Shown here piece after piece: positions 21,847-33,720 of a stretch of 64,000 nucleotides of DNA (position 1 is the stretch's first letter; every line of letters begins with the position of its first letter). The notes beneath the pieces are model-generated. The model worked only from the letters and a program-made list of their open reading frames with translations. It made no database searches and was not told the DNA's origin. The DNA is taken from NCBI GenBank assembly GCA_014529385.2, contig CM043953.1, forward strand, positions 89,458,342-89,522,341, written 5' to 3'. Made by a program: the position numbers and the translations under genes. Origin of the DNA: Adiantum capillus-veneris. Its lineage: Eukaryota; Streptophyta; Polypodiopsida; Polypodiales; Pteridaceae.

Positions 21847-23100
21847 CTATCGATGGTAAATAATTTGCCTCTAACACAACTGAAGCACCGCCTCTACCAC
21901 ATTTGAAGCACCTATGAAATATTTTTTGTCAGACCTCAAGTCAGTAGCAACACCCCAAATTTTTCTAAACCTGTGGGTAGCCTCTTTGATGAGCATTTAG
22001 CTCTTTTGCTCCAAACTAAATAGCATACCTGTGACCATCTTTATCATCTTGACCTATAGCCCACCCAATACCTGTCGGACTAGTGTCAACGGTTAAGCTC
22101 ACGCACCTTCCACACTTATAGTCAACCTTTCTCAAGGTAGGAGCCTTGAGAAGCATCATTTTTAATTTTTGATGGGGACATCATATGAGCTTCTTCCCAT
22201 ACAAACCTTTTACCCTTCCTTGTAGTTGTTGATAAAGCACCTCTGCAACATGACCATAGTGTGGCAACCAAATACGATAAAATACACATGCACCCAAAAA
22301 TCTTCGAGCCTCAGTAACCGATGTGCATGCTTATTTTATCTTTTGTGTAGCTTCAACTTTAGTTGGACTCGGACGTCTCCCATCTGGACCACATATCTAC
22401 CCCACAATTAAAACCTCTTTAGCACCAAAAATTTATTTTTGACCTGAAAGTGTCACGTTAACTTCTTCAAGCCTAGATAAAATGGCATCACAATCAGCAA
22501 TATGTTGGGTAACAAACTGTTGACACCCCCTCTGATCTTTTACCTCCTCTTTGAACCCTTCTTCACATCCCTTGATTTCCAAATCATTAATGAATGGCAT
22601 AGTAACATGAGGAATAAAATCCGTTAGTACCTTATTCATGCCATTCATCATGTGGGCTACAGAGTTAGTAGCACCTTGTGGTAGAGTGCACATCCTTTAC
22701 CAACCTAATAGGTACGCATTGTAGTAATATCTCTCCTCTCCAAAGAAAGCTAAAACTGATCATATCCTGAGTAAAGATCACCCATAGAGTAGATACATCT
22801 TTCTATGAAGGCTTCAACAAACTCAACCGATTGGACCTGTACCTACGTTTCGGATTGTTACCTTATTGACTCATTGTATATCTTGAATGGACCTTAGTAT
22901 ACCATTCTTCTTTAGAACGATGAACCACTGATTGGAGTATGGTGCACATGATGGTTCCAAAATACCCATCCATACCTTTTCATTGAGCAAATCAATGAGC
23001 TTTGGCAAGTGAGCTTTAGGTACTAGGATAGGACATAAACTCCACCGCATATGAAGAACAGTAAATATAACCATAGGAGAAACAATATTTCAATCTACAC
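21847..23100 (-). pseudogene. Gypsy-1 reverse transcriptase and RNase H N-terminal part (broken)
   Basis: Minus-strand pieces include LPKLIDLLNEKVWMGILEPS and PYSNQWFIVLKKNG (22871-23074), and LPQGATNSVAHMMNGMNKVL with PFINDLEIKG (22433-22693). The first pair is the RT entry motif, the second the QGATNSP-type motif and an INDL in place of the usual YxDD active-site segment. The RNase H domain starts below 22400 and is cut at 21847. Stops and shifts abound. Confidence 0.75.
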
Positions 23101-23429
23101 ATCCAATCTCATCTAGATCAAAAGAAAAGGCTTTACCATGATTTCCAAGAATCTCTCAAAAGCATTTGATCTCTTCTTTAGTAAGGAAATCCTCCTCTCC
23201 AATCTTCAGTTGCTTCAATGTCTCTTTACTGAACTTATGCCGAATGTTCTTTGGATCTCTTAGCATAGGCTAACGAGAAGCTTTCTCCATCACTCCATCA
23301 ATGCCTTTTGGCAAAGGTGTAGGCACTGGAATCACCTTTTCTGCAACAAAATTATATTATTTCTCTACCTGAACTTCAACTGATTCACCCAAATCCTCCT
23401 TTGTATGTGTAAGTGCTTCATATATCCAG

Positions 23430-24830
23430 TTATTCATACATGTCCATTGAATGCACTTTAACAATATCAATTTCACTTTGTAATCTGTTTTCCTTGATCT
23501 CCTCTAGCTTTGACATAGTATCCACATAAGATACCTCTTCAAAGATTCTTGAGATCATATTATTTGTTTCAAGCACATCACAGCCCTGCAATTCATTTTG
23601 AATACTTGACACATACTCTTGTTCCCATTTAGGTAGCTCATGAAACTTCTTGTATGACACGGAATCCTCAAATGTTAATCCCAAAACCCCCAAAGAGAAA
23701 GTCTCTCTTTGCAAAAAATTTACCTTCTACGTACCACCATAGTCCCGCACTATAGTGGCACCCCAAGAAAATCCTGTGGAAACATGTGTTCTTTAAATTG
23801 TTTGCGTATCTTTTGCAATGGATGATCATGTAGCCTATCTTTGTTTCTGGCATGGTCTACACACACAGTCAAAATCAAACAACCCTTTTACTATCCCTGC
23901 TCCAGACCCTCGCATAGGCTGAGACATCATCTAAGACCTTTGTTTCCATTCACACAGTCGTAATGTAGGGTTGTCCCAATATGAGTGGTTAGGATCAATT
24001 CTCATGTATAAAAAAGTTTTGTGCATCACAAACATCCCCAATACTTACCTTAACGTTTGCACATGCACCATAAAAATCCCCCTGGAAGCATATTGGCAGC
24101 TCGAATCCGCCAATCATGGTCCACATCAATAGGCCATTTCCCTTTTTGATGCAAGCTCTTTAACATAAGATTAATTTTGACCCATCATTAGAAAGAGGAT
24201 GGGGTCTAGGAGGGCCTCTTTATTTGCCATGAGCTTATGGAGGTGATTAACATTTTGATAAATAGGTGTACTCCATGTGTGCAAGAATGGTGGGTGTGTA
24301 AGAGATTTGTAAGAGTGGTCAAAGGATGCACTTTCCCCCCAAAAAAGGAGGTGGATAATTTTATGATTTTTGGCCTTCCATAACTCCCACATATGATCTT
24401 TGAATTGAGCGGAGATCATAGATCTATGATCTTCGCATCAAGATCTCTCCATAGATATGCTACATGATATGGTTTTACCCGCTAGATTTTAAATTCCATT
24501 TTGGGGAGGAAATTTGAATTCAAATAAACTAACCATTTTGCATGTTTGAATTCAAAAGCCTTCCTTTGATTACTTTCTTAATACTAAAGGTTTGACTTCC
24601 TTAAACTTCCAAATAAAGAGGCCCTCTTAGACCCCATTCTCTTTCGAATGGGTCCACAAGTACTAAGACCGGCTCTTCAATGGCCCCAAGCTTCACAATG
24701 GCTTTTGTCGTTGCTCTAGCCCAATGGGTCTTAGAAAAGTGACTCCTGGTCACAATTTCCTCATCTCCATTGTCATTAAAATGAATATGCCTTACCTCAG
24801 GTATAATTCGATTTGCCACTACCATAGTCT
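23430..24830 (-). pseudogene. Gypsy-1 protease region and linker, split by a MITE
   Basis: Minus-strand text runs from KAIVKLGAIEEPVLVLVD at about 24680 (strand entering the protease), through the MITE, to KINLMLKSLHQKGKWPID at about 24140. It then continues through ILGQPYITT at about 23960 and AYARVWS to 23430. This is the aspartic protease region of the gypsy group with INLMSK..GKWPID and ILGQPYIT motifs. The Asp-Thr/Ser-Gly triad falls at the MITE junction and is destroyed. Confidence 0.6.
24179..24654. mobile_element. MITE-like element with ~45-bp terminal inverted repeats
   Basis: 24191-24226 (GAAAGAGGATGGGGTC...) and 24610-24645 are inverted copies of 36 bp with two mismatches. The similarity extends outwards to GACCC at 24179 and GGGTC at 24654 with small gaps. 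The inside shows no real gene. It interrupts the gypsy-1 protease. Target duplication not resolved. Confidence 0.75.
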
Positions 24831-25269
24831 TTGACTTTCATCTTCAAATGCCTCTTCATAAGCATCGAAAATTGATTCCATGTGATGGGTCATTTGACTT
24901 TTAATTGCATCAGGTTCTTGCTCACTTGGTATTTGGTGTTTCCTCGTGATAATGTCAATAATTCCCTCATGAAACTTACACTTGGCAATTCCCAAGATGT
25001 CACCCCATGAGATTTTAGCTTATAAGAAGGTCCCTTGGGCTTACCTTGCTTCTTATCTTTTGATGCCTCTTCCATTACTGCTTTGGGAGAAGGTTTGGCC
25101 CTTCATCTTGCTTACTGCCAAATTTGGTTGCTCTTTTTTATGTTCCTACAATATCTTCATCTCTTTTGTGCTTCTCTTCTACTATGGCTTCATTAGCTTC
25201 AAACTTGGCAATAAATGCATATACGGAAAGAGAATCCACTTGGTCAGCCCATCCTATTGTTTCTCGAAT

Positions 25270-26880
25270 TCAATTCCCAACTTGACATAATTTCCCATGA
25301 GTTGCCTTGCCTGCTTCTAAGTCCAAAGCATAAGGCCACAAATCACCTTTAGTTATTGCACCTTCATCATCTGCATTATTGTATACATGCAAGCCATATA
25401 CAATAGCAACATTATGATGTATTTCCTCCACTAACTTCTTCATACCACCCCTCCCAAAATTCAAGTGGAGTGGCTCACCTGTTGCTTTGAGATGAATCTT
25501 CTTGTCTTTCCAAAAGACCATATTTTTCTTGTAAGATTTCTCAAAATATTCACAGCATTTGTGTTCATGGTCTTTACTATCACACCACATGCAGTGGTCA
25601 TCCCAATCCTTGTGTGGAGGTTGTTGCCTGGGCTTTGAAGTACTTTGAAGTAGAACCCTAGGTGCTTACACCTTGAAGATTAATTGATTTCAAGTTCAAA
25701 TTTAATTTTTGTATACCTTTGATCAGCTCGTCAAGAACTGGCTCTTCTATTTTTTGTTTCCTAGAGGTTGACTTCTCTTTGATTTCCTAATATGTGGTCT
25801 CCATGGAATCAACCACAATCAACTTATCCACCCTCATCTTCCGCTTTACAATCATGTTGAGTGCTTCAAAAACTTCTAATCAGATGTTAAACCCATTTCA
25901 CCTGTTGAATCCTCAACCAGTTGCACCAAGCTCTTTTGAATACGTGGGTCATTAGCTTGGACCAAAAATTCTACCCATTTTGGTTTCGATGATCGCTGCT
26001 CTTCTATAGATAGGTGCTCAAATTTCTTTTCAAATTCTCGGAGTAGCTCTCGTGTAGATAAGTCCTTGTTTTTTTGTTGGATCCACTTTAACAAACTTTG
26101 CTTACTTACCCTTTGAGAATCTTCAAGGAAATACTCCTCCTGTGATGCCTTCTTAAAATTCATCCAATTTGGTCCTTCTGCAGTTTGTATCTCACCTATT
26201 CAAACCCTAATCTTTGGCATGACAAACAAATGAAAACCTTCAACTGATTCATGATCATCAATCCCATTATCCTCCATGGATTTCTTATAAACTTGGAAAA
26301 TTTTTGAAACATCTTGACCTTCAAACCTCTGCAATTTCTTTGTTACCGCTTGTTGAGCTTTTCATATCCTCTCATGCAAATTAAATTGTTGTTGTGTAGT
26401 CTGTTGCCACTACATGTAGGCAACAAATTGCTACATTATTTGGTGCATCACCCCCTCTTGCAGTGTAGTCATCTTTCTCTGCAAAATTTTCCCACCTCAG
26501 CTCAGTTTCACTTCGGGCTCACCAAAGAATCTTCAAGGAAATACTCCTCTTGTAATGCCTTCTTAAAATTCTTCCAACTTGGTCCTTGTGCAGTTTGTAT
26601 CTCACTTATCCCAAACCCTAATCTTTCGCACGACAATCAAATGAAAACCTTCAACTGCTTCATGATCATCAATCCCATTATCCTCCATAGATTGCTCATA
26701 AACTTGGCAAAACTTTGAAACATCTGGACCTTCAAACCGCTGCAATTTCTTTGTTTTTGCTTGTTGAGCTTTTTGTACACTCTCATGCAAGTTGTGCAGT
26801 CTACTGCTGTTGCATGTAGGCAACAAATTGCTGCATCATTTGCTGCATTGCCCCCTCTTGCAGTGTAGTCATCTTTCTCT
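25270..26880 (-). pseudogene. Gypsy-1 gag-like region (broken)
   Basis: Minus-strand pieces: an N-terminal Gln-rich start near 26875 (MTTLQEGAMQQMMQQFVAYM), then KLQRFEGPDVSKFCQVYEQS and HEAVEGFHLIVV at about 26650-26750, the typical gag matrix region, and KEFEKKFEHLSIEEQRS-like text at about 26040. A CMWC..H..C cluster near 25590 is probably the nucleocapsid zinc knuckle. The N-terminal part occurs twice because of a 410-bp tandem duplication. Confidence 0.6.
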
Positions 26881-26928
26881 GCAAAATTTTCCCACCTCAG
26901 CTCAGTTTCACGTCGGGTTCACCAAAGA
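26116..26928 (-). repeat. 410-bp tandem duplication covering primer site, leader and gag start
   Basis: AGAATCTTCAAGGAAATAC at 26116 recurs at 26526, and the whole intervening unit repeats with some divergence. Each unit ends in TCAGTTTCAC(G/T)TCGGG(T/C)TCACCAAAGA. Read on the minus strand, each copy therefore begins exactly at the primer-binding site. Confidence 0.8.
26907..26924 (-). other. Gypsy-1 primer-binding site
   Basis: Minus strand TGGTGAACCCGACGTGAA: it begins TGG (complement of tRNA CCA) and lies four bases inside the LTR-like block boundary at 26929. Its complement looks like a tRNA T-arm plus acceptor 3' end. I do not name the tRNA. A second, diverged copy ends at about 26524. 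Confidence 0.55.
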
Positions 26929-27367
26929 TGTCGGGGATAATGGGTTTGCGAGGTGAGCCGAGTTAGCATCGGGCTGCTCGTTGTGGAAAAAATAAGAGAC
27001 CCGATGCACGACACTAAGCAAAACCACTAGAATAACACTAAACTTGCTTAAAATTGACACGTTAAAAGCCACAAGCTGCTAATAATTCCAAAGTGAAATT
27101 TGATTACAATTGGTCATTATTGGCATTGTTAGAGCATATCTCCAACTTGTAAGATCTTAATCCTCTCAAAAAGACTGCTCTATGAGTAAAATTAACCACA
27201 GTTACACCATAAAAGCTTTTCCACATTAGTATGCAAGCTATTAGAGTTTAATGTTGCTCCCTGTTTTCCTCATTCAAATTAAAAAAAGCCCAAGAATCCT
27301 CATTGCCCATAGCCACTTCGGTAAAGCCGAGGGAGGGAGAGATTGAGCTCCACTTTTCTCCTATGCT

Positions 27368-27416
<49 letters not shown>

Positions 27417-27491
27417 AGCTTCCCTTCTTCTTTGTCATGCTCCTTTGAACCCAAGTCAAGAGCAAGAGCGATAGAGAGTTTATGCCATTGC

Positions 27492-27530
<39 letters not shown>

Positions 27531-27540
27531 TCGAAGTGAG
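26929..27540 (+). repeat. Gypsy-1 family LTR in inverted orientation, with (GA)n runs
   Basis: On the plus strand it starts TGTCGGGGATAATGGGTT and matches the 3' LTR read from 10549 on the minus strand. Relative to the gypsy-1 coding strand it is backwards. It holds (GA)n runs at about 27371-27412 and 27495-27528. Its outer end is not clear. It may be a reversed 5' LTR or a solo LTR of a sister element inserted at the primer site. Confidence 0.55.
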
Positions 27541-27713
27541 GATGAAACCCTGCTTACAACCTGCTGCCACAATGCCTGCATCAGACTTGAAGACTCTTAT
27601 GAGGGGGGAAGCACACTAGCACGCGACCCTACAATACCCACCTGGACGTGTAGCTTCAACCCTGCTTCGACGATTTCCACCTACATAAACATGTCCTTCC
27701 TTTGTTCTTTGCT

Positions 27714-29080
27714 ATGGCCTCTTCTGCATTACCTTTGGCGTTTAGAGTAGACCCTAGGGAAGAATTCCATAGCTTAGTTCATGAACATCTAGCTAATACC
27801 CCCTCCTTTGATGCGTGGGCTCTGTCTGTAATTCTACAAGATTCCTTCACGAATGATCCTTAGATTAAAGGGGACCATCAGGCATCTCTGGATTCCGAAA
27901 TGATTTGGCAACAAATCTCTGTTTTCAAAGCCAGAGTTGTTGTTCTTTTATTTACTGGTAGATTGCCTCAAATCAATGATATAGGACAGGCCATTGATAA
28001 GGGCTTTGGTGCTCATGTTATAGACAAAATCTTGTATGTGGGGAAAGGACTTTTCAAGGTACTCTTTATTAAGCCCCAAGATTAGGCTGCATTCTTGTAG
28101 AAATCTATTGCTATACTGTTTGGGGTGGTTATTCACGTGTTTGACTGGAAACCCATTAAAATGATAAAGAATGCCTTGCTCTCTTAGTGTTGTGTGTGGG
28201 TAGAATACATTGATTTACCTTCCTTTATGTGGCCATGCATTAAGGATATTACTGCTACATCGGGCCAAGTCTTGTATGCCCCCACAAATAATTCCCCAAC
28301 AGAAACAAAGCAAGCCTACTGTAGAATACCAAAAACCCCTTTCCACAAACTATAGATATCAACATCCCTTTTGTAGGTAGACTGGTGTCGTATCTTAAAT
28401 GGGGTTCTCTAGTAGGAGCATGTTTTCATTGTAGACAGTTGGGGCACTTCTATAGAAACTGCCCCACCGTGTCTCAATCCACAGGGGATCTAATTCCCTC
28501 TTATCCAGGCAGTAAGAATTTGGTTCCAAGGGAACAAATATTTGGAAAATCTCCTGATACATTTCAGCCAGCAAATGACAATAGTCCTGTGGTGAATCGG
28601 ACATCTGCAAATGTCTCTCTTGCTTATGCTCATGCACCTAACACCATAGCAATCCATGCTAACGGGGTCTCTAGCCCTCTATTCAATCCTAGTCATGCAA
28701 GGAACCGGGAAAAATCTCATAGTGGGCACCAAGGTCCTTCCTCATCTGCTAACCCTCATGGTACTAGTAGAACCATGGATAAAGGGAAAAGACCTATTGA
28801 TGCTGAGGGGTTCCAAGCAACTCTACCAGGATGTCTCTCAAACCTCAACAACAATCCTCAGGGTATATTAGCCCAAATGTGTTTGATATTCTACATAAAA
28901 TGCCCTCACTTGACACCTTGGATGCTATTGAGGGAGATTGTACTACCGCTAAAAAAGTACCCCCCAATCGGGAGGCGCTTGCTATTAATTTTGAGGTTAA
29001 CATGATGGAAAATGATGATAGCTCTCACGGGAGGGGAGGGGTTAACACCCAAGTTGTTATGAATACTCCCTCATGAGAGT
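27714..29080 (+). pseudogene. LINE-2 ORF1 (gag-like, CCHC zinc knuckle)
   Basis: The ATG at 27714 opens MASSALPLAFRVDPREEF. The frame has stops but continues as IWQQISVFKARVVVLLFTGR, then HVIDKILYVGKGLFKVLF and FDWKP, the pattern of plant LINE ORF1 N-terminal domains of the DUF4283 type. A CFHCRQLGHFYRNC knuckle (C-x2-C-x4-H-x4-C) is at about 28420-28462. The tail is Ser/Asn rich. Confidence 0.65.
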
Positions 29081-29870
29081 TGTAACTTTCAATGCTAAGG
29101 GTCTTACTGATCCCACTAGGTTGGCTATGCTTAAGAAATGGATTCAGCAAAAAGATCTTGATGTAGTGCTCATACAGGAACATAAGTGTGATAAAAGAGC
29201 CGGATAAATTTATCACTTTAAAGGATACTCTTGCTTTTATGGGGGGGGAAAGGGGTGTATTCTGGGGTACTGACCTTTATAAAAAATTCTCTCAACCCTC
29301 AGTGGGTGCTTGATCACCCTTGTGGCCGATGCTCGTTTTTTACAATGGATTCGGCATGGGGACCTTTGCATATTGTCGATGTGTATGGTGCTAACATATG
29401 GACTCATAGAATGGAACTCTGGTCATGGTGGCTGAAAATGATGAAACTAGGAAATGATAATTTTGGCGGTGATTTCAACATGGTAACTAAGCTGGTGAAT
29501 ACTAGTTCCACGGGCACTATCATGTGCAAGGAAGAAGGTGCTTGTTGGGATGAGCTGGAATCTTTGCAACAATTGTCAAACGTCTGGTTAAACGGGTTCA
29601 ATTCAAACGGGTTCATTTTCCTCTCTAAGTCTTATATGTCATCTTGGTCCAGGTTGGCTACCTACTAATTGTGAAATGCTAGTTCAGGTTGACTTATGTA
29701 TGTCTGATCACTTTCCTCTCGTTTTGAATCTTTCTGATGCTAATGCTATGTCTGTTAAAACTAGTAAAGCAAGGCCTCTAATGGTGAATAATTTGTTGTT
29801 ACACAGTAAAAACTTTCAATTAAATGTATTAAGTTGTGCTAAATGCTAAAAGGTTGAATGTTGATCCTAT
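29071..29870 (+). pseudogene. LINE-2 endonuclease domain (broken)
   Basis: Starts MRVVTFNAKGLTDPTRLAML, with VVLIQEHKC (catalytic Glu), VDVYGAN, FGGDFNMV (catalytic Asp and Asn) and, after a frameshift near 29660, CMSDHFPLVL (terminal Asp-His). This is an APE-like LINE endonuclease. A TAG at about 29205 and the frameshift break it. Confidence 0.75.
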
Positions 29871-29959
29871 TAATGCCTGGATTTTTTTTCTGCTCTGAAA
29901 TGAAAAAATGCATAAGACGTCATGGAAAGATGGTGGTGATAGCCAGTTTTTTAAAATCA

Positions 29960-30264
29960 AGAAAGAAAAAAGTTTCTCTTTCCTCTGACCAAATCACGGT
30001 GACACCTAGCTTGTCACACCCTCATCAGCCCCTCAACCAAGATGTCATGCCCGGCTTTCAGAGCCTGGCCGCGAGAACCAACCCCAACCGGGGGGGAGCA
30101 TAACACAAGAAAAATGATAAAAAAACGTTTTTTTTACCTACACCACCACCCCTCCCATGCTTGCATGCAGTGGGCCGCCTCTCAGCTTTTTGGCCACACT
30201 CTCTCCATCTCTCCTCCATTATAACCAGAGGACAAGCTCTCTCTCCCTTGGTTGGCTCCGCCAA

Positions 30265-30312
<48 letters not shown>

Positions 30313-30856
30313 TTCATGTGTCACCAAGCCCATAGGGTGCATATATAAAATAAGTTTTCTCCCTCTCGTTCGTCAACCCACGAGGGGCCGCCATGCATGG
30401 GACAAGAGTCTCTCTCTCTCTCTCTCTCTTTCATTATTCACACATACCACACACACTCTCACACCTTTCTCCCTCATCTCTCCCCTCTTGTCCATACTCT
30501 CTTGTCCTTAGCATAAAATCTCTCTCTCTCTCTCTCTCTCTCTCCCCCTTTGTTTGTCAACCAAGGTGGGCCACCATGCAAGTGGTGGCCCACCACTTGC
30601 ATGGTTTTCTCTCTCTCCACTCACACCCACACACACTCCCGCCACCTCAACCTCTCCTTTACCCACTTCCCCTCCCTCTCCCTCTCCCTGGCCCCAACCC
30701 CTCTCTCCCCTCTTGTACATACTCTCCCTCTCTCTCTCTCTCTCCCTCGTTCAGCCCCCACTTTCTCTCTCTCATCTCTCGTTGACTCTCAGACTCCCTC
30801 TCTCTCTCTTCCTCGGTAGCCATGAGGCCAACACATGAAGTATTTCTCTCTCTCGC

Positions 30857-30893
<37 letters not shown>

Positions 30894-31152
30894 CATCCCC
30901 TCCCCTCAACCCCTCAGCTCTTGCTCTCCTAGCCATCTCTCACTCCCGCCCTCTCTCTCTCTCCCCCTCGTTCAGCCAGCAGGGCACTGCAGAGTAGCTC
31001 ACCCTCTCTCTAGTACACACACACACACACCCCACCCTCACCCTCTCTCTCCCTCACCCTCTCAATCATCCACTCCCTTTCTCTCTCACTCTCGTTGGTA
31101 TCACTCTCCCTCTCATTCTCTCTGTGTCGGCAGCCCGCAGGCGCAACAAAAA

Positions 31153-31191
<39 letters not shown>

Positions 31192-32115
31192 CACACACCC
31201 ACCTACACACACACACACACACACTCCCCAACCCCTCTCACCCCCTCAGCCCCTTGCTCTCCTCACTCACGCCCTCTCTCCCTCGTTCTCTGTAATCGAC
31301 CACCAAAACATAGCACGTAAGATTATAAAAATAATAATAAATCTCTCTCTCTTTCTTTTGTTCCCACACACACTTTTGCCCACACACACACACACACACA
31401 CTTACACACCCACACACAGCCCCATATACCTACACACACACACACACACACACTCACATTACCTACACCCTAACACAATTACATACACCCACACACGCAC
31501 ATACGCACTTACAAGCACATGCACATACATACACGTACACTACACGCATGAGCGCACACACCCATTCACACAAGTACACACATGCCATACGCACACACAA
31601 GAAGTAAAAGCAAAAGAACTCGGCAATCGATGCCAAACACAAAAAGGAGAAAGACGACCAAATCACGCGATGGCGACACCGAATCAAGGAATGATGTCGA
31701 AGGCATGTCCCGGTCGGCCCCGAAACTGGCTAACGCGCTACACCGACGCACCAGCAAAGCTCGCAATTCACCCGCATCTCGTCCATGACACATCTCCTTA
31801 GTAAATATCCATAGGGTAATCTATTTTCCTTGTTTTCAAGACCAAAAATCTTGTATAAAAAACCAATTGTATATTACCACCTCTCTCTAAATGATAGTCA
31901 CAAAGGCCCACCTAGGAGATATCATTTTAAAATTTCTCCTAAGACAAAGCAAGGGTCAACCATTTGGGATCCAACTCCTTGCTTTGTCTCTCCTAATTAG
32001 GGCCCTAACCTAATCAGATTAACCTAAACTAATGCAGCTTGCACCTATAAAAGGGCACTAAGAGGTCACTATCAGGGGGGGATGAGGGTATTTGCAAGAC
32101 TGGCGGCACTCGGGG

Positions 32116-32154
<39 letters not shown>

Positions 32155-32605
32155 TGGGAGTCAGTAGCTGAGAAGGAAGCCATGCACACACCCTGACTCC
32201 AAGGGTTGCCACACACAAGAGTAGAATCTCCGTGTATATGGAATCTTCTCTAGAGAACGCATTGTAGGCCCTCTATCTCTCACTATCTCCCTCTATCTCT
32301 CACTATCTCTCTCTCTCTCTCACCACAGTCGCCATCTCGCCAAAACTAAGGTTTCTGTAAATATCGCATTGAATCAAGTTTCCCTCACATCCCGAGGGGT
32401 TTTCATCACCTACATCTCTCCCTCTCTCTCTCTCTCTCTCTCTACGGTGTGCAGTATTTGTGCTATTTTAAATCACTGGTGTCCGCATCCTAGCCGCTGA
32501 AAGCTAGGTGGTGCCCCCTGTTCATTTCCCGTGACGAGCTTGGCATGCACGGTCCTGGCGTTGAGACCGTCGAGGTCATTTTGTGCTTTGCACCCGTCAG
32601 TGGTT
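29960..32605. other. SSR-rich insert in LINE-2, possibly a solo LTR
   Basis: Contains at least eight (CT)n runs, several (CA)n runs (for example about 30860-30890 and 31380-31460) and a run of 35 G at 32117-32151. CCTATAAAAGGGC at about 32045 looks like an LTR TATA box. A possible LTR start, TGTCACACCC, lies near 30010. No second LTR or clear target duplication was seen. The open frames here are simple-repeat translations, not genes. Confidence 0.45.
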
Positions 32606-33720
32606 GCAAAAAAAAAGACAGAGATTGGCCGATTTAATGACAAACTAAAACCCTTGCTGGATCAGGTGCACAAAGGACAGGTTACCGAAAATATACGTCA
32701 AGAAATTGAGGACATAAGGAGTGCCCTTCTCTCAATAGCTGAGGCTGAGGTTGCTAAGTGCAGGTTCAAATAGAGAGTGAGAGAGTTATCATATGTGAAT
32801 GACACCTCTAAGGGGTTTTTTCTTAAGCTTAAGGCTAAATATGATAGAGAAGATATCACTAAAATTATAACAGAAGATGGGTCTGAGGTCACTGACAGCC
32901 AAAACCTTATGCAAACCTGTGTGGATCACTTCAATGCCATTCTTAATAAACGAGTGGATACTTCCAAGGAAAGGCAACAGGCAATGGATGTGATGTTAGA
33001 TTTTGTGGACTCTTGCATTAATAATTGTGATGCCGAGAGGCTTGAGGACTGCTTTGATGAAGGATAACTTCACTATGTTGTCACCACGTTGGGAAATGAT
33101 AAAACCCCTGAAGCTTGTGGCCTTGCTAAATAATTCTTGATGTATTTTTGGCCCCATCTTAAATGTATGGTTAAGCAGGCAATCAACGCTATCTGGGCAT
33201 CACAGTCGATGGACCCCCATCTCAAAGAGGTGATTATAAAACTCAAGGATCATAGTGAATGGCCGACTTTCAGGCCCTGTTCATATTCAAAGATCAGTGA
33301 GGCAAGGGTGCCCCTTAAGTCCTCTTTTTTTTTTGCAGTCAGTACTCATCCAGTTTTTTTCTTTCTGGAGAAACAAGCAGCTTTAGGGGAGAACTGGTCA
33401 TTGACCAAAGAACAACTGCTGGCTCTTGGTTTTGCTGATGAAACTTTGATATTTTTACAAGCTAGAAATCTAAACTTGACTAAATGCATGTCTTACCTTG
33501 ATTCCTTCTATCTGGCTGCAGGTATGAATTTGAACCTACAAAAATTTGTACTTTTTGATATAAGTGATGAACAATTTGAAAATCTCATTTGGGCTGGAAA
33601 GAGAGTTCACAAAGGTCATATTATCAGGTATTTGGGGTACCCTATACGGGTGCACACACCCAACAACCAGCTAGTTTAGTGGGTTCTATCTAGAGTCCAA
33701 ACTAAAATGGCTACATGGTA
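32605..33720 (+). pseudogene. LINE-2 reverse transcriptase remnants
   Basis: LFSL-type linker text (SKGFFLKLKAKYDREDITKI, then HFNAILN) precedes RT pieces including NAIWASQSMDPHL and LALGFADETLIFL, where FADE replaces the catalytic YADD. Large internal deletions and stops remove most of the palm domain. Confidence 0.65.

Larger units (their letters stand above)
9987..26928 (-). mobile_element. Gypsy-1: old Ty3/gypsy retrotransposon (minus strand) carrying a nested DNA transposon and a MITE
   Basis: Read from high to low coordinates, the pieces run gag, protease, reverse transcriptase, RNase H, integrase, 3' LTR, the Ty3/gypsy order. Gag-like text lies at 25.3-26.9 kb, protease at about 23.9-24.8 kb, RT at 22.4-23.1 kb, RNase H split at 21847-21960 and 11700-11966, and integrase at 10.5-11.5 kb. 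Stops and shifts occur throughout. A 9880-bp DNA transposon interrupts RNase H and a ~476-bp MITE interrupts protease. The LTR-like block at the 5' side lies in inverted orientation, which is unexpected. Confidence 0.75.

Noticed and set aside
11965-21848. CT or TA as target duplication of the large transposon
   Set aside because: A 2-bp match is expected by chance, the TA lies inside the inverted repeat, and either choice breaks the gypsy frame across the empty site.
30157-31801. Several long open frames rich in Ser-Leu, His-Thr or Arg-Glu
   Set aside because: They are translations of (CT)n, (CA)n and (GA)n runs and have no other content.
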